Positions 19,230-27,743 of a stretch of 64,000 nt of DNA are shown in pieces (the stretch's first letter is position 1; every line of letters begins with the position of its first letter). The DNA is from Legionella nautarum (lineage in GTDB: Bacteria; Pseudomonadota; Gammaproteobacteria; Legionellales; Legionellaceae). The stretch is taken from the NCBI RefSeq assembly GCF_001467895.1, contig NZ_LNYO01000013.1:104686-168685 (forward strand), in the 5' to 3' direction. The notes beneath the pieces were generated by a model. That model ran no database searches. It had not been told where the DNA came from and was given only the letters and a program-made list of their open reading frames with translations. The translations under genes and the position numbers were made by a program.

Positions 19230-19425
19230 ATGCGGCTTGTCCGCGAGTACAAATGCTCTTTTTTAATCATCGAATCGTTGGCTCCCGCGAGCAAGTCGGC
19301 TTGTCCGCGGTATCCAGGACGATCTTTTTTCTACCGATATCTCTAGATCCCGCGGACAAGTCGCTGGACGTAGGGGGGCAGTTCAATCATGCAACAACGC
19401 CGAACAAGTCATGGGACGTAGAGAT
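19230..19425. repeat. REP-like cluster of alternating CTTGTCCGCGG motifs
   Basis: Between secF and the convergent phhB gene, an 11-bp motif CTTGTCCGCGG (19300-19310) is inverted perfectly as CCGCGGACAAG (19350-19360). Partial copies lie at 19236-19245 (CTTGTCCGCG) and at 19284-19295 in opposite orientation. More degraded forms run to about 19420. The base content is much more GC-rich than its surroundings. I read it as a degenerate REP/BIME-type element. No plausible gene fits here. Confidence 0.7.
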
Positions 19426-19463
19426 GTAGTTAATGGCAGGATCCAATCTTTTAAAACTTATCC

Positions 19464-19808
19464 TCACTCCATTAACGCATCAATTTTAGCTGCGCAAATA
19501 AAATCATTCTGGCTCAAACCCTTTAACGCATGCGTCATAAAGCGCACGTGACAATAGTTGTAACCCACTTCAAGATCTGGATGGTGATTTTCGGTATTTG
19601 CTATCCACGCCAAGGCATTCACAAAAGCCATTGTTTCGTAAAAATTAGCAAAAGCAAAAGAACGTTTAATTTCTTTGAACCCTGCTTGGACTTCCCAACT
19701 TTTATCGAGTTGTGGCATCAGATTATGAATCTGTTCCGCATTTAGGGCTTGGCCAATGCCTTCACAAGACTCGCAGTGTTTTTGCCGTAAATCAGTTTTC
19801 ACAATCAC
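19464..19808 (-). CDS. phhB: Pterin-4a-carbinolamine dehydratase
   Basis: PhhB/PCD-DCoH family protein (114 aa). It recycles tetrahydrobiopterin-type cofactor after aromatic amino acid hydroxylation. Conserved features are the SFAFANFYETMAFVNALAWIA region and the active-site NHHPDLEVGYNYCHVRFMTH motif with paired histidines. An N-terminal CESCEG motif precedes the fold. The start is GTG, overlapping the hisC stop by four bases (GTGA), so translation is probably coupled. Phenylalanine hydroxylase itself is not in the window. Confidence 0.92.
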   Translation of the reverse strand: MIVKTDLRQKHCESCEGIGQALNAEQIHNLMPQLDKSWEVQAGFKEIKRSFAFANFYETMAFVNALAWIANTENHHPDLEVGYNYCHVRFMTHALKGLSQNDFICAAKIDALME

Positions 19809-20929
19809 TCCTTATTTAATTCAGTTAGATAATTGGTAAGTTTATCGAGTAAGCAGGCATTTTGTTGAGCATTGCCAATACTTATTCGTAATTGATTCTC
19901 CAAACCATATTGGGTTAAGGGTCGTAGAATAATCCCCTGTTTAAGTAGATATTGATAAATTGGCCTAGAATCGGCTTGATAATCGATAGTAATAAAATTG
20001 CAGCTTGATGGGAGAGAATTGATTTTTAAAGCTTCGAATCCACGCAATAGCTGCTGCATTCCTTCTTTATTAAGTTTTAAACTTTGCAAAATGAAATCAT
20101 CATCGTCAAGTGCAGCATTTGCGGCAACGAGAGAGGCAGTATTGACGACAAAAGGGGGTTGAACACGCTGAATTAACTCAGTGATATGTGAGTTTGCAAT
20201 AGCATAGCCCAAACGTAAACCAGCAAGTCCATAGATCTTAGAAAAAGTCCGTGTAATGACTAGATTGGGATATTGTGCAAGAAGATTTATACTGCTTTTA
20301 TCCCCCAGTTTGTAGGCATATTCATAATAGGCTTCATCTAGCACTAGAATGGTTGAATCGGGAATATGACTAATCAAGCGCTTGATTTCCTCATGAGGAA
20401 TAAATAACCCAGTGGGATTATTTGGATTAGCCAGAAAAATAAGTGCCGTTTGCTCATTACAGGCTTCAATAATCGCAGAAATATTGACTTGCCAATCTGG
20501 ATCAAGAGGGACCGTTGAGATTGGGATGCCAAGTGCTTGTGCTTGCAGGCGATAGGAAATAAATGCGTATTCATGAGTTAATACCTGCTTTCCGGTGTGT
20601 AAAGCAAAAGTAGTGAGTAAAATAAGAAACAATAAATCAGTTCCATTACCCAAAGTGAGCATATCTTTGCCCACCCCTAATTTTTGGCTCAACTTGTCCA
20701 CAATGCAATGATTGGCGGGCGACGGATAATTAGCTATCTGTGCCCCTGAAAGTTCGGCTAATGCTTTTTTTGCTAAGGGACTACAACCCAGCGGATTTTC
20801 ATTACTAGCAAGTTTTATAATATTGGTTACCCCTAATTCACGAGCTATTTCTTCGATAGCTCTTCCAGGAATGTAGGGATGTAATGAGCGAATACCGGGA
20901 TGAGGAAGTAGGTAATAATCGCATGACAA
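19805..20929 (-). CDS. hisC: Histidinol-phosphate / aromatic aminotransferase
   Basis: PLP-dependent class I/II aminotransferase (374 aa) of the HisC group. The PLP lysine is Lys231 in TFSKIYGLAGLRLGY; ANPNNPTG and VLDEAYYEY are also family motifs. The frame extends 12 codons further upstream, but an AGGAG ribosome site lies seven bases before a TTG codon at 20929, giving an N-terminus (SCDYYLLPHPGIRSLHPYIPG) that fits the family. Coupling to phhB suggests a role in phenylalanine/tyrosine transamination as well as, or instead of, histidine synthesis. Confidence 0.88.
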   Translation of the reverse strand: MSCDYYLLPHPGIRSLHPYIPGRAIEEIARELGVTNIIKLASNENPLGCSPLAKKALAELSGAQIANYPSPANHCIVDKLSQKLGVGKDMLTLGNGTDLLFLILLTTFALHTGKQVLTHEYAFISYRLQAQALGIPISTVPLDPDWQVNISAIIEACNEQTALIFLANPNNPTGLFIPHEEIKRLISHIPDSTILVLDEAYYEYAYKLGDKSSINLLAQYPNLVITRTFSKIYGLAGLRLGYAIANSHITELIQRVQPPFVVNTASLVAANAALDDDDFILQSLKLNKEGMQQLLRGFEALKINSLPSSCNFITIDYQADSRPIYQYLLKQGIILRPLTQYGLENQLRISIGNAQQNACLLDKLTNYLTELNKE

Positions 20930-21144
20930 TGGCCTTCTCCTGATAGATTCGCAATAAAATAGCATTTAGGGTATTACATATCTTACCCAACAGCTAGATA
21001 AAAAGAAACGGTTAGCGAATTCTGGTTTGTAGGGTTTGGGCGTCGCATGGTTGAATGCTGATATAAGGAGGTATTGAGCTTAAGGATTGCATTTCTCACT
21101 CTCTGCTCTTAAGCTATGCGTTGCAGCAGCCTCAGGAATGGAAT

Positions 21145-21330
21145 ATGACAAGTCAAAAAGGGTTTTCTCTACTCGAAGTATTGGTCGCGCTATTGTTAAT
21201 CACTAGTTCTTCCATCGTACTTTTACAGCAGCAATGGCAACTTTCTCAATTTCTCAATCAATTGATAATGAACTCGCAGGCTCAAGTGCAGTCTGATAAT
21301 CATTACGAAAAACGCTCACCATCTTATTAA
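21145..21330 (+). CDS. Short PilV-like minor pilin
   Basis: Prepilin-like protein of 61 aa. A short leader MTSQKG is followed by the type III signal sequence FSLLEVLVALLLITSS, with Glu5 of the mature protein. The prepilin peptidase should cut after Gly. PilV proteins are usually over 100 aa, so this one lacks most of the globular head and may be truncated. An AGGAA ribosome site serves this ATG; the frame also begins at a TTG 24 bases upstream. It is followed by pilW- and pilX-like genes. Confidence 0.65.
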   Translation: MTSQKGFSLLEVLVALLLITSSSIVLLQQQWQLSQFLNQLIMNSQAQVQSDNHYEKRSPSY

Positions 21331-21352
21331 ATTTTCAACGGGAATAAACAAG

Positions 21353-22093
21353 ATGCAAAAGCAGAAAGGTGTTGGTTTAGTTGAACTAATGATAAGCGGT
21401 TTGTTAGCAAGCCTTCTTATCGCTGTACTCGCACAGCAATATCTCAGCTCCAAACGACAATATTCACATCTGCAGACTCTCTTAGAACAAGATTTAGAAT
21501 TGCAAATGATCAATGATTTGCTGCGCAATAGCGTGAGAAGGGCAGGGTTTACCCCTTGTGCAGGGCTTAGTTCACTAAAAACTTTCGATCAACGCAATGG
21601 AAGAACAGGGCTGGCTGCAATTGAAAGTAAAGCTAGCAAACCGAATAGTTTAGAGCTCAATCGGATGAGTGAGTATTTTACCCAAGCTAAGTTAATCGGC
21701 CAAAACCAGTTATTACTGCATTCAGATTTACAATTTGAAGCGCAACAAGCGTTGTTAATCGCCGATTGTTATCATGCTGAGGTACAGCGAGTTTTATCGG
21801 TGAAAAAAACAAACAAGGGGACAATTCTTACACTTTTTCACAATCGAGTCTTTGAATATGTTGAGCCGGTTTATCTTGGCGAGTGGATTGAAGAGGATTT
21901 TTCCATCCAAAAAAATCAACAGGGGGTTTCAGCCTTATTTTATCATCAGAAAAAAAATGAGGAGTTAAGCACGCAAATAAAAAGCATGTCAGTCGAGCTA
22001 AAAACTTATCAAGCCAAAACCTTTGTGGAGGTGAGCTGGAAGTTAGAAAAATCGAAAACAGTGACGCTTAAAACAGAGGTTCGTGCAGGATGA
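21353..22093 (+). CDS. PilW-like minor pilin
   Basis: Type IV pilus minor pilin of the PilW group (246 aa). The leader MQKQKG is followed by VGLVELMISGLLASLLIAVLA, with the prepilin cleavage site after Gly6 and the conserved Glu. A cysteine-bearing globular domain follows (NSVRRAGFTPCAGL). Minor pilins prime pilus assembly at the inner membrane. It overlaps the next gene by four bases (ATGA), so translation is coupled. Confidence 0.8.
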   Translation: MQKQKGVGLVELMISGLLASLLIAVLAQQYLSSKRQYSHLQTLLEQDLELQMINDLLRNSVRRAGFTPCAGLSSLKTFDQRNGRTGLAAIESKASKPNSLELNRMSEYFTQAKLIGQNQLLLHSDLQFEAQQALLIADCYHAEVQRVLSVKKTNKGTILTLFHNRVFEYVEPVYLGEWIEEDFSIQKNQQGVSALFYHQKKNEELSTQIKSMSVELKTYQAKTFVEVSWKLEKSKTVTLKTEVRAG

Positions 22094-22617
22094 GGAAGCG
22101 GCAAGACGGGATAGTCCTGATAACCACCATTTTATTCATTGCGGTTTTGTCTTTATTAGTCTTGTCGCAAATGCAATTGGTTTTTTTAGATTATAAAGCG
22201 CTTAATCAATTGACTGAACAACACGATTCTTTTTTACAACTCGAGACAGTAGCAAAGAAACTGATGTCGACAGATTGGTCGAAATCAGGTCACTGCGGCC
22301 TAGCATCTCATGATCCCAATGAAGTGCTGCAGCTATTAAAAAATAAACGAGGTTGCGTTTTAATTCATAAAAAACATCCTTTTTACTATTTTATTGAGAA
22401 CTTAGGCGTATTCCCTTGCCTGCAAACGAAAGTGAATGAAATTGTTTACAGCACCCAACATCAACGAATTAGCATTCTATCAATTAGAGATTCGACGGTT
22501 TTGCAGTTAAGAATAGCAAATCAGGCAAAATTAGAACACTGCAGTCATGATCAAATGAGGTGGAGTAAGCTCGGTTTGCTTAGTTGGCGTTATCTAACGC
22601 TATGGAGTATAGCTTGA
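22090..22617 (+). CDS. PilX-like minor pilin
   Basis: PilX-type protein (175 aa) with an N-terminal RKRQDGIVLITTILFIAVLSLLVL segment typical of PilX: a short basic leader, a Gly, then a long hydrophobic helix. The C-terminal domain has several cysteines. It completes a pilV-pilW-pilX trio. PilY1, PilE and FimT, which often accompany these genes, are not here. Its 3' end overlaps the convergent 22600-23817 gene by 18 bases. Confidence 0.75.
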   Translation: MRKRQDGIVLITTILFIAVLSLLVLSQMQLVFLDYKALNQLTEQHDSFLQLETVAKKLMSTDWSKSGHCGLASHDPNEVLQLLKNKRGCVLIHKKHPFYYFIENLGVFPCLQTKVNEIVYSTQHQRISILSIRDSTVLQLRIANQAKLEHCSHDQMRWSKLGLLSWRYLTLWSIA

Positions 22618-23817
22618 TTCATCAGGTTCAAGACTATCTGCACAGTAAGAAAGAACAGTTTGAGAACTAAGTCCCTTAGGGGGGCGAGAGGAGATTTCTT
22701 TAGAAAAAAACGGCAATTTATTTGCCGTGGGTTCTTTCCTCTTTTCTTGAGAAGGGGTAGAAGGCAGGAATTCTACAGGAGACGAAGGCTTTAATAGAGG
22801 TTCCTGCTCACTAGCTTGAATTTGAGACAATGAAATATCATCATCAAGCACCCAGGCAGAGTCTTCTCTTGAATAAACCACTTCCAGTTCGTGCAACTGT
22901 TCTTGAAGACGCTCTCTTAGAAAAGACTCTTTATGTTTAAGCCATAAATATTTAGTCATATAGATGAGTCCAATTGCAGCAATTGCACCCATAGAAACAA
23001 CCAATCCGCCCCCTGGAAAAAAGCACCAAAATGCCATAATAGCAACAATGGCTAAAGCAGCGAGTAAATTGATTTGTAAGGATGACATCCGGTTTTGGTA
23101 ACCAAAAACACGCCGAGCATAAGCCCGATGCACACTTAAGTGATCATTTTCATTCAAGGGAGGACTGAAGAATTTATATTGAAGATACTCTTGGGCTAAA
23201 CAAAACAGTTCTTTAAGGACATCTATTCCAGAGCCAAGAACAAAAATTCCAGCAATGACTGGAGTCATCAAGACTCCCGCATTTAAAAGAAGGATGGAAG
23301 CAGTCAGCTTGGCTGCGGTGGTTAATACGAGGAAAAAATTATCCCGGAATCGATTGGCAACGGTCGCTTTTTGATTATGGTAGTTCGAGTAAAAATTAAA
23401 AATCCCCATAGTAAAAGTACCAATTAACCCTAAGATTGGAGCCCCGTAGATCCAAGCACTAAAAGCATTAATGAATTCCCATACTACCTGTATCGTCGAT
23501 GTGGCTATTAAAGTAGTTATTAGAGTTGCAAGCAGGCCACTGCCAGCGAAGAATAGAGTGAGTTTTCCGAACTGAGTTTTTTTATCAATGAGATCAATAA
23601 TATAATCGGTTTGTGAGTAGCCTTTTTTAGCTAGTTTTAAAAGAAATTCATAGATGGTTAGATTTTCTTTTTTAAATTCTTTTTTCCATTCTTGCGGAGA
23701 AATATTTAAGCTTTTTACTATTGATTTAATCGTTGCCTTTATTTCAGGGGTTGCGGAAATGGTTGTTTCGTGAAAATCTTTTTTTAGCGCTTCTAAATCC
23801 TCATCATAATATTTCAT
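22600..23817 (-). CDS. Polytopic membrane protein, possible effector
   Basis: Unrecognised protein of 405 aa from this ATG. The soluble helical N-terminus (about 80 residues) has an SPQEWKKEF segment. Several hydrophobic segments follow in two groups: roughly LTLFFAGSGLLATLITTLIA, IYGAPILGLIGTFTMGIF, the stretch from TTAAKLTASILLLNAGVL on, and INLLAALAIVAIMAFWCFF with its neighbour. The C-terminal 100 residues are hydrophilic, Ser/Pro/Glu-rich and end SSYTP. An upstream TTG (23895) could add 26 residues. The layout resembles membrane-inserted Legionella effectors, but that is only inference. Confidence 0.55.
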   Translation of the reverse strand: MKYYDEDLEALKKDFHETTISATPEIKATIKSIVKSLNISPQEWKKEFKKENLTIYEFLLKLAKKGYSQTDYIIDLIDKKTQFGKLTLFFAGSGLLATLITTLIATSTIQVVWEFINAFSAWIYGAPILGLIGTFTMGIFNFYSNYHNQKATVANRFRDNFFLVLTTAAKLTASILLLNAGVLMTPVIAGIFVLGSGIDVLKELFCLAQEYLQYKFFSPPLNENDHLSVHRAYARRVFGYQNRMSSLQINLLAALAIVAIMAFWCFFPGGGLVVSMGAIAAIGLIYMTKYLWLKHKESFLRERLQEQLHELEVVYSREDSAWVLDDDISLSQIQASEQEPLLKPSSPVEFLPSTPSQEKRKEPTANKLPFFSKEISSRPPKGLSSQTVLSYCADSLEPDESSYTP

Positions 23818-24116
23818 ATGATTTTTCAGAGTATTCGTGCTGCCACCCCGAAAATAAAAATCAAAGCATGTCAAACTTAAAACTAAAGAGCTCAATTGTA
23901 TTGTTTCTCTAATTTTGGATAAAAGGCATGGTGATTGATATAAAATAAATTCAAAACTATTCTAATTTCACCAATGCGCAAAAAAGATAGAGATATTGCA
24001 TAAAAAATGATCTTAAGTCAAGCGATATTTACTTCAAAGATTCAGGAGTTAAGCCATTTCTTTAATCTCTGCTTAGGTTTATTCTTAGGCGCGGAATAGC
24101 TTAACATGGAAAGAAT

Positions 24117-25124
24117 ATGAATCTAGATGAGTTACTAACTCTAGCAATAAAAAGAAAGGCCTCTGACTTACATTTATCCGCCGGTTTGCCGCCCATCCTA
24201 CGCATTGATGGGGATTTACATACACTTCAATTAGTTAGTTTACAGCAAGAAAATTTGCTAGTATTTATGCAAGAAATAATGAATAAAGAACAGCAAAACA
24301 TTTTTCAAAAACAGCTTGAAATCGATTTTGCCTTGCAATTTAATGAACTTTACCGATTAAGAGTTAATATTTTTACGCAAAACCGAGGCCTAAGCCTAGT
24401 ATTTCGTATTATTCCTTCAACAATTAAGACAATTGATGAGTTAGCTTTTCCGAGTATTTTTAAGAAAATTGCTTCCTATACGAATGGACTTGTTTTAGTG
24501 ACTGGGCCTTGTGGTTCAGGCAAAAGTACAACTGTGGCGGCACTCATTGATTATATTAATTCCCACCAAAATAAACATATCATCACAATAGAAGATCCCA
24601 TCGAATTTGTACATTCAAGCCACCATTGCCTGATTCATCAACGTGAAGTTTATCGAGATACGCATAGTTTTGCATTAGCACTTCGTTCTGTTTTGCGTGA
24701 AGATCCGAATATTATTATGCTTGGTGAATTACGAGATTATGAAACAATCCGGCTTGCTATAACGGCTGCTGAAACGGGTCATCTGGTGATTGCAACCTTG
24801 CATACAGATTCTGCAACAAAAGCGGTTAATCGCATTATTGATGTGTTTCCTGGCGAGGAAAAATTAACCATTCGAACGCTATTGTCTGAATCTTTACAAG
24901 CGGTTATTGCGCAAAGCCTATTGAGGAAAAACGGGGGCGGACGTATTGCCGCCTGTGAAATTATGATTTGCACCCCTGCGATACGCAATTTAATTCGTGA
25001 AAATAAAATTGCGCAAATCTATTCTTCTATACAAACAGGCCAAACAGTGGGTATGCAAACCCTAGAGCAGCATTTAGTAAAATTGAGAGCGGCTGGGATT
25101 GTTGCAGAAGAAGAGCTGAGCTAG
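24117..25124 (+). CDS. pilT: Type IV pilus retraction ATPase PilT
   Basis: Hexameric secretion-superfamily ATPase that powers pilus retraction (335 aa). The N-terminal ASDLHLSAGLPP motif, Walker A GPCGSGKST (130-138), Asp box, Walker B-type MLGELRD and His box ETGHLVIATLHT are all present. The C-terminal GMQTLEQHL is typical of PilT and not of PilB. Some variation from the usual GEMRD suggests a divergent copy or PilU-like paralogue. A GGAAAG ribosome site precedes the ATG. PilU, often downstream, is absent. Confidence 0.9.
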   Translation: MNLDELLTLAIKRKASDLHLSAGLPPILRIDGDLHTLQLVSLQQENLLVFMQEIMNKEQQNIFQKQLEIDFALQFNELYRLRVNIFTQNRGLSLVFRIIPSTIKTIDELAFPSIFKKIASYTNGLVLVTGPCGSGKSTTVAALIDYINSHQNKHIITIEDPIEFVHSSHHCLIHQREVYRDTHSFALALRSVLREDPNIIMLGELRDYETIRLAITAAETGHLVIATLHTDSATKAVNRIIDVFPGEEKLTIRTLLSESLQAVIAQSLLRKNGGGRIAACEIMICTPAIRNLIRENKIAQIYSSIQTGQTVGMQTLEQHLVKLRAAGIVAEEELS

Positions 25125-25175
25125 GTTCAGCACCAAGGCTGGAATTGTCATCGAGAAATAACTTAGGGCAAAATT

Positions 25176-26450
25176 CTAATGCAGCACTGAACTTGGTTGT
25201 TTTGTTTCGCCATTCACAGCCGACTTACCCGATTTAACAATAAGCAAAATTCCAGCGCTACCTGCTAAACCAACTGTTGCTAAGATCATCGGCAATACTG
25301 CACCGACATGAGCGATTATACCGGTGAAAACTGAGGTTAATCCAAAGCAAAGAGCCATAACAGAACCGGTTACCCCCATAACCCAGCCTTGCTCATTTTG
25401 ACTTACTTGATTGGAAAAGATGGTAAGTAATACCGAATAAGCAACGGATAGGCTTATGCCAATCAACAGTGCTGCAACCCACGCTACCCATTCTTCATTA
25501 ATCAGCAAAGTGGCTAAGACGAAAACAGCCGTTAAAGTTAAACCAATGATCACTATTGGCTCAAAGGTATAACGTTTAGTGCAAAAATTAACGATATAAC
25601 CGCAGCCAAGGCTAAATCCAAGTCCCATTACTGCGAGGAAAAAAGAATTTTGCATAGTTGAATAGTGATAGATTTGCGATAAGTACATTGAAATAAACGA
25701 AAAATAATTCGACCAACCGAAAATCATAACCAGCAATACGATAGAATATTTTTTTATTGCATCATGTTTAAAAGCAGAAATAAAAATATGCATCGCATGA
25801 TGCCATTGAATAGTGATTTTATTGCTGGTTTTAGCGAAGGTTTCTTGAAACGACCATTGAAGTAAAAAGGCGTTTAATAAAGATAAAGCAGCAGCAAAAT
25901 ACATAGGTGTTTCAAAATTAAACCAAGAAACTATGCGGCTGTCAGAGAGTAATCCGCCAAAAATAGGGCCGAAAACAAAGCCAAGGGAGACCGACAGCAG
26001 GATAAGTCCAATGTTTTGTGCTTTATGTTCTTCAGGACTAATATCGACTATTGCTGCTTGAGCAATAGGCTGACTACCTGAGGTAAAACCGGCAATGATT
26101 CGGCCTAAAATCAGTAACCAAAAATTATGATAAAGGATAGCCATCGCAGATATTGAATAGCCTAAAAAAGCACCGATCAGGCAGATCATGAGTGATTTTT
26201 TGCGCCCTACATTATCCGATAAATCACCAAGAATTGCAGCACCAAAAAACCAACAGATCATAAAAATACCGATGGTTAATCCATAATAAAAATCACGTAG
26301 ACCTAGACTGATATCGAGGGGCAAAAAGCCAGCTTGTGGATCAATCAAAATAGTATTTAATATAGGAAATAATAACCCTAATCCCATGCCATCAATAAAT
26401 AATACGAGAAAAAGAGGAAACATGGATGCTAGTGATTTTTCTTTGTACAT
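25176..26450 (-). CDS. MFS transporter
   Basis: Major facilitator superfamily permease of 424 aa with 12 predicted membrane helices. The loop 2-3 motif GDLSDNVGRKKSL is a standard MFS motif A, and FTSGSQPIAQAAIVD follows in helix 4. N-terminal motif D1 resembles drug:H+ or sugar-efflux members. The substrate is unknown. It is convergent with pilT and downstream of a lipase-like gene on the same strand. No signal peptide or extra domain is seen. Confidence 0.85.
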   Translation of the reverse strand: MYKEKSLASMFPLFLVLFIDGMGLGLLFPILNTILIDPQAGFLPLDISLGLRDFYYGLTIGIFMICWFFGAAILGDLSDNVGRKKSLMICLIGAFLGYSISAMAILYHNFWLLILGRIIAGFTSGSQPIAQAAIVDISPEEHKAQNIGLILLSVSLGFVFGPIFGGLLSDSRIVSWFNFETPMYFAAALSLLNAFLLQWSFQETFAKTSNKITIQWHHAMHIFISAFKHDAIKKYSIVLLVMIFGWSNYFSFISMYLSQIYHYSTMQNSFFLAVMGLGFSLGCGYIVNFCTKRYTFEPIVIIGLTLTAVFVLATLLINEEWVAWVAALLIGISLSVAYSVLLTIFSNQVSQNEQGWVMGVTGSVMALCFGLTSVFTGIIAHVGAVLPMILATVGLAGSAGILLIVKSGKSAVNGETKQPSSVLH

Positions 26451-26517
26451 GATTTTAAACCTAAAATGCAGTGCTTAGATAGTAATATTAACTACCTAAT
26501 TTGACAAATATATTTAT

Positions 26518-27576
26518 TCAAGAATTACTAAAATTAGACATAGTGTGGAATGGATTTATATAATCTTCTTCAAGGGGGATTCCTCGGCCAAAAAGCGTAG
26601 TATCTGGCTGCCTAAAATCCAGGAATTTTCTATCGCTAATCCGTAGTAGATCTGATTGACGTAATTCTTCTAAAGCCGTTTGGCCGGTTTCAATGGTATC
26701 ATTTACCCAATCTTCGTCTATTTTAAAAGAAAATCCGATGACATGACGAACAATATCTGCAAGAACAATTTGACCGGCCCATTCCCCTATTTGATTACGA
26801 GATTTGCCTACTAGTGCCTCATGTGAGGTGGGAAGCAGCCAACTGGAATTTTTATGAACATATTGCTTGTCGTTGAGTGTATAAGTTGTATTTCTAGTAG
26901 TATCAATTAGGCCGCTGAAGAAGGGGGTATTGATCTGACATCGTTCGGGTAAATACTTCAGAACCGATTCCCAGGCGTTGAGATTACCAGTGTCGGACAG
27001 ATAATTGTGTACGCTTATATTGACAGGGACATTTTGTTTGCCTTTGCGGTCTGTGAAAAAATATCGCCACCGGTCAGTGGGGCCACCTAAAACCGTATCA
27101 ATCAAATGAAGTTGAATTGCTTCTATCTCAATTTCACAGCGCATCGATTTTTTCTCAAGCCATTCCTGCATTTGGGTAAGAACAAAACCCCCACGGCTCC
27201 AACCTATCCCGCAAATCACTAAAGTTTCATCGGCTTCTTTGGCTTCTTCGGCATGATATATTATGAACTGCTTTATTTTTTCAAGACTGGCAGACACTCC
27301 ATTACGACCGATATGACCATCGACAAGAGCACCAATTGATTTGAATAGAGAACCGTTTTCTTCTGTAATATCGGTTCCTGGACCGTCAAGAATGAGTGTA
27401 TGTTCTTCTTCGCTGCGTTTAGCTAATTGACTGATAAAATTATTGGGATCATACATTAGCCAAGTCGCCATATTGCTGAGGGAAAAAAAACCAAAATACC
27501 CCGATTTATTCGGTTTTTTCTCGGTGACAGAAATTGAGCCATTGGCAAGGATAAGAATTTTTCTAACTTTACTCAT
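26518..27576 (-). CDS. DUF2235/Tle1-like alpha/beta hydrolase, candidate effector
   Basis: Protein of 352 aa with the signatures of the DUF2235/Tle1 phospholipase-type hydrolases. An early LILDGPGTD motif corresponds to the family's G-x-G-T element. The nucleophile elbow GIGWSRGG contains Ser127. Asp160 (LHLIDTV) and His252 (LPTSHEALVG) fall at the expected acid and base positions. There is no signal peptide. Tle1 proteins are lipases delivered by type VI secretion, and Legionella has DUF2235 proteins among effector candidates. No immunity gene is next to it, which argues against an antibacterial role. The ribosome site is weak. Confidence 0.7.
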   Translation of the reverse strand: MSKVRKILILANGSISVTEKKPNKSGYFGFFSLSNMATWLMYDPNNFISQLAKRSEEEHTLILDGPGTDITEENGSLFKSIGALVDGHIGRNGVSASLEKIKQFIIYHAEEAKEADETLVICGIGWSRGGFVLTQMQEWLEKKSMRCEIEIEAIQLHLIDTVLGGPTDRWRYFFTDRKGKQNVPVNISVHNYLSDTGNLNAWESVLKYLPERCQINTPFFSGLIDTTRNTTYTLNDKQYVHKNSSWLLPTSHEALVGKSRNQIGEWAGQIVLADIVRHVIGFSFKIDEDWVNDTIETGQTALEELRQSDLLRISDRKFLDFRQPDTTLFGRGIPLEEDYINPFHTMSNFSNS

Positions 27577-27631
27577 AATTAGTTCTACTGATTACATAAA
27601 TGATAATTATAGGTCAATTTGTTTTTTTGTT

Positions 27632-27673
27632 GATCAATAAGATGTTTTTCTACTTAGTTATCGCTTATTGATC
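27632..27673. promoter_or_regulatory. Inverted repeat upstream of the lipase-like gene
   Basis: Perfect 10-bp arms GATCAATAAG (27632-27641) and CTTATTGATC (27664-27673) with a 22-base AT-rich loop, 56 bases upstream of the DUF2235-like start. It could be an operator, or a terminator for the methyltransferase upstream. No T-tract favours the second reading on the minus strand. Confidence 0.35.
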
Positions 27674-27743
27674 CCAATTTAGGTTGGTTGTGCTTGCAAT
27701 GCATTGTTACATGTGTTTTTGCAGATTTGCACTCTCCTTTATT

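Noticed and set aside
19187-19429. 80-codon plus-strand frame after secF
   Set aside because: It is read through the GC-rich REP-like repeats, and its composition is that of the repeat.
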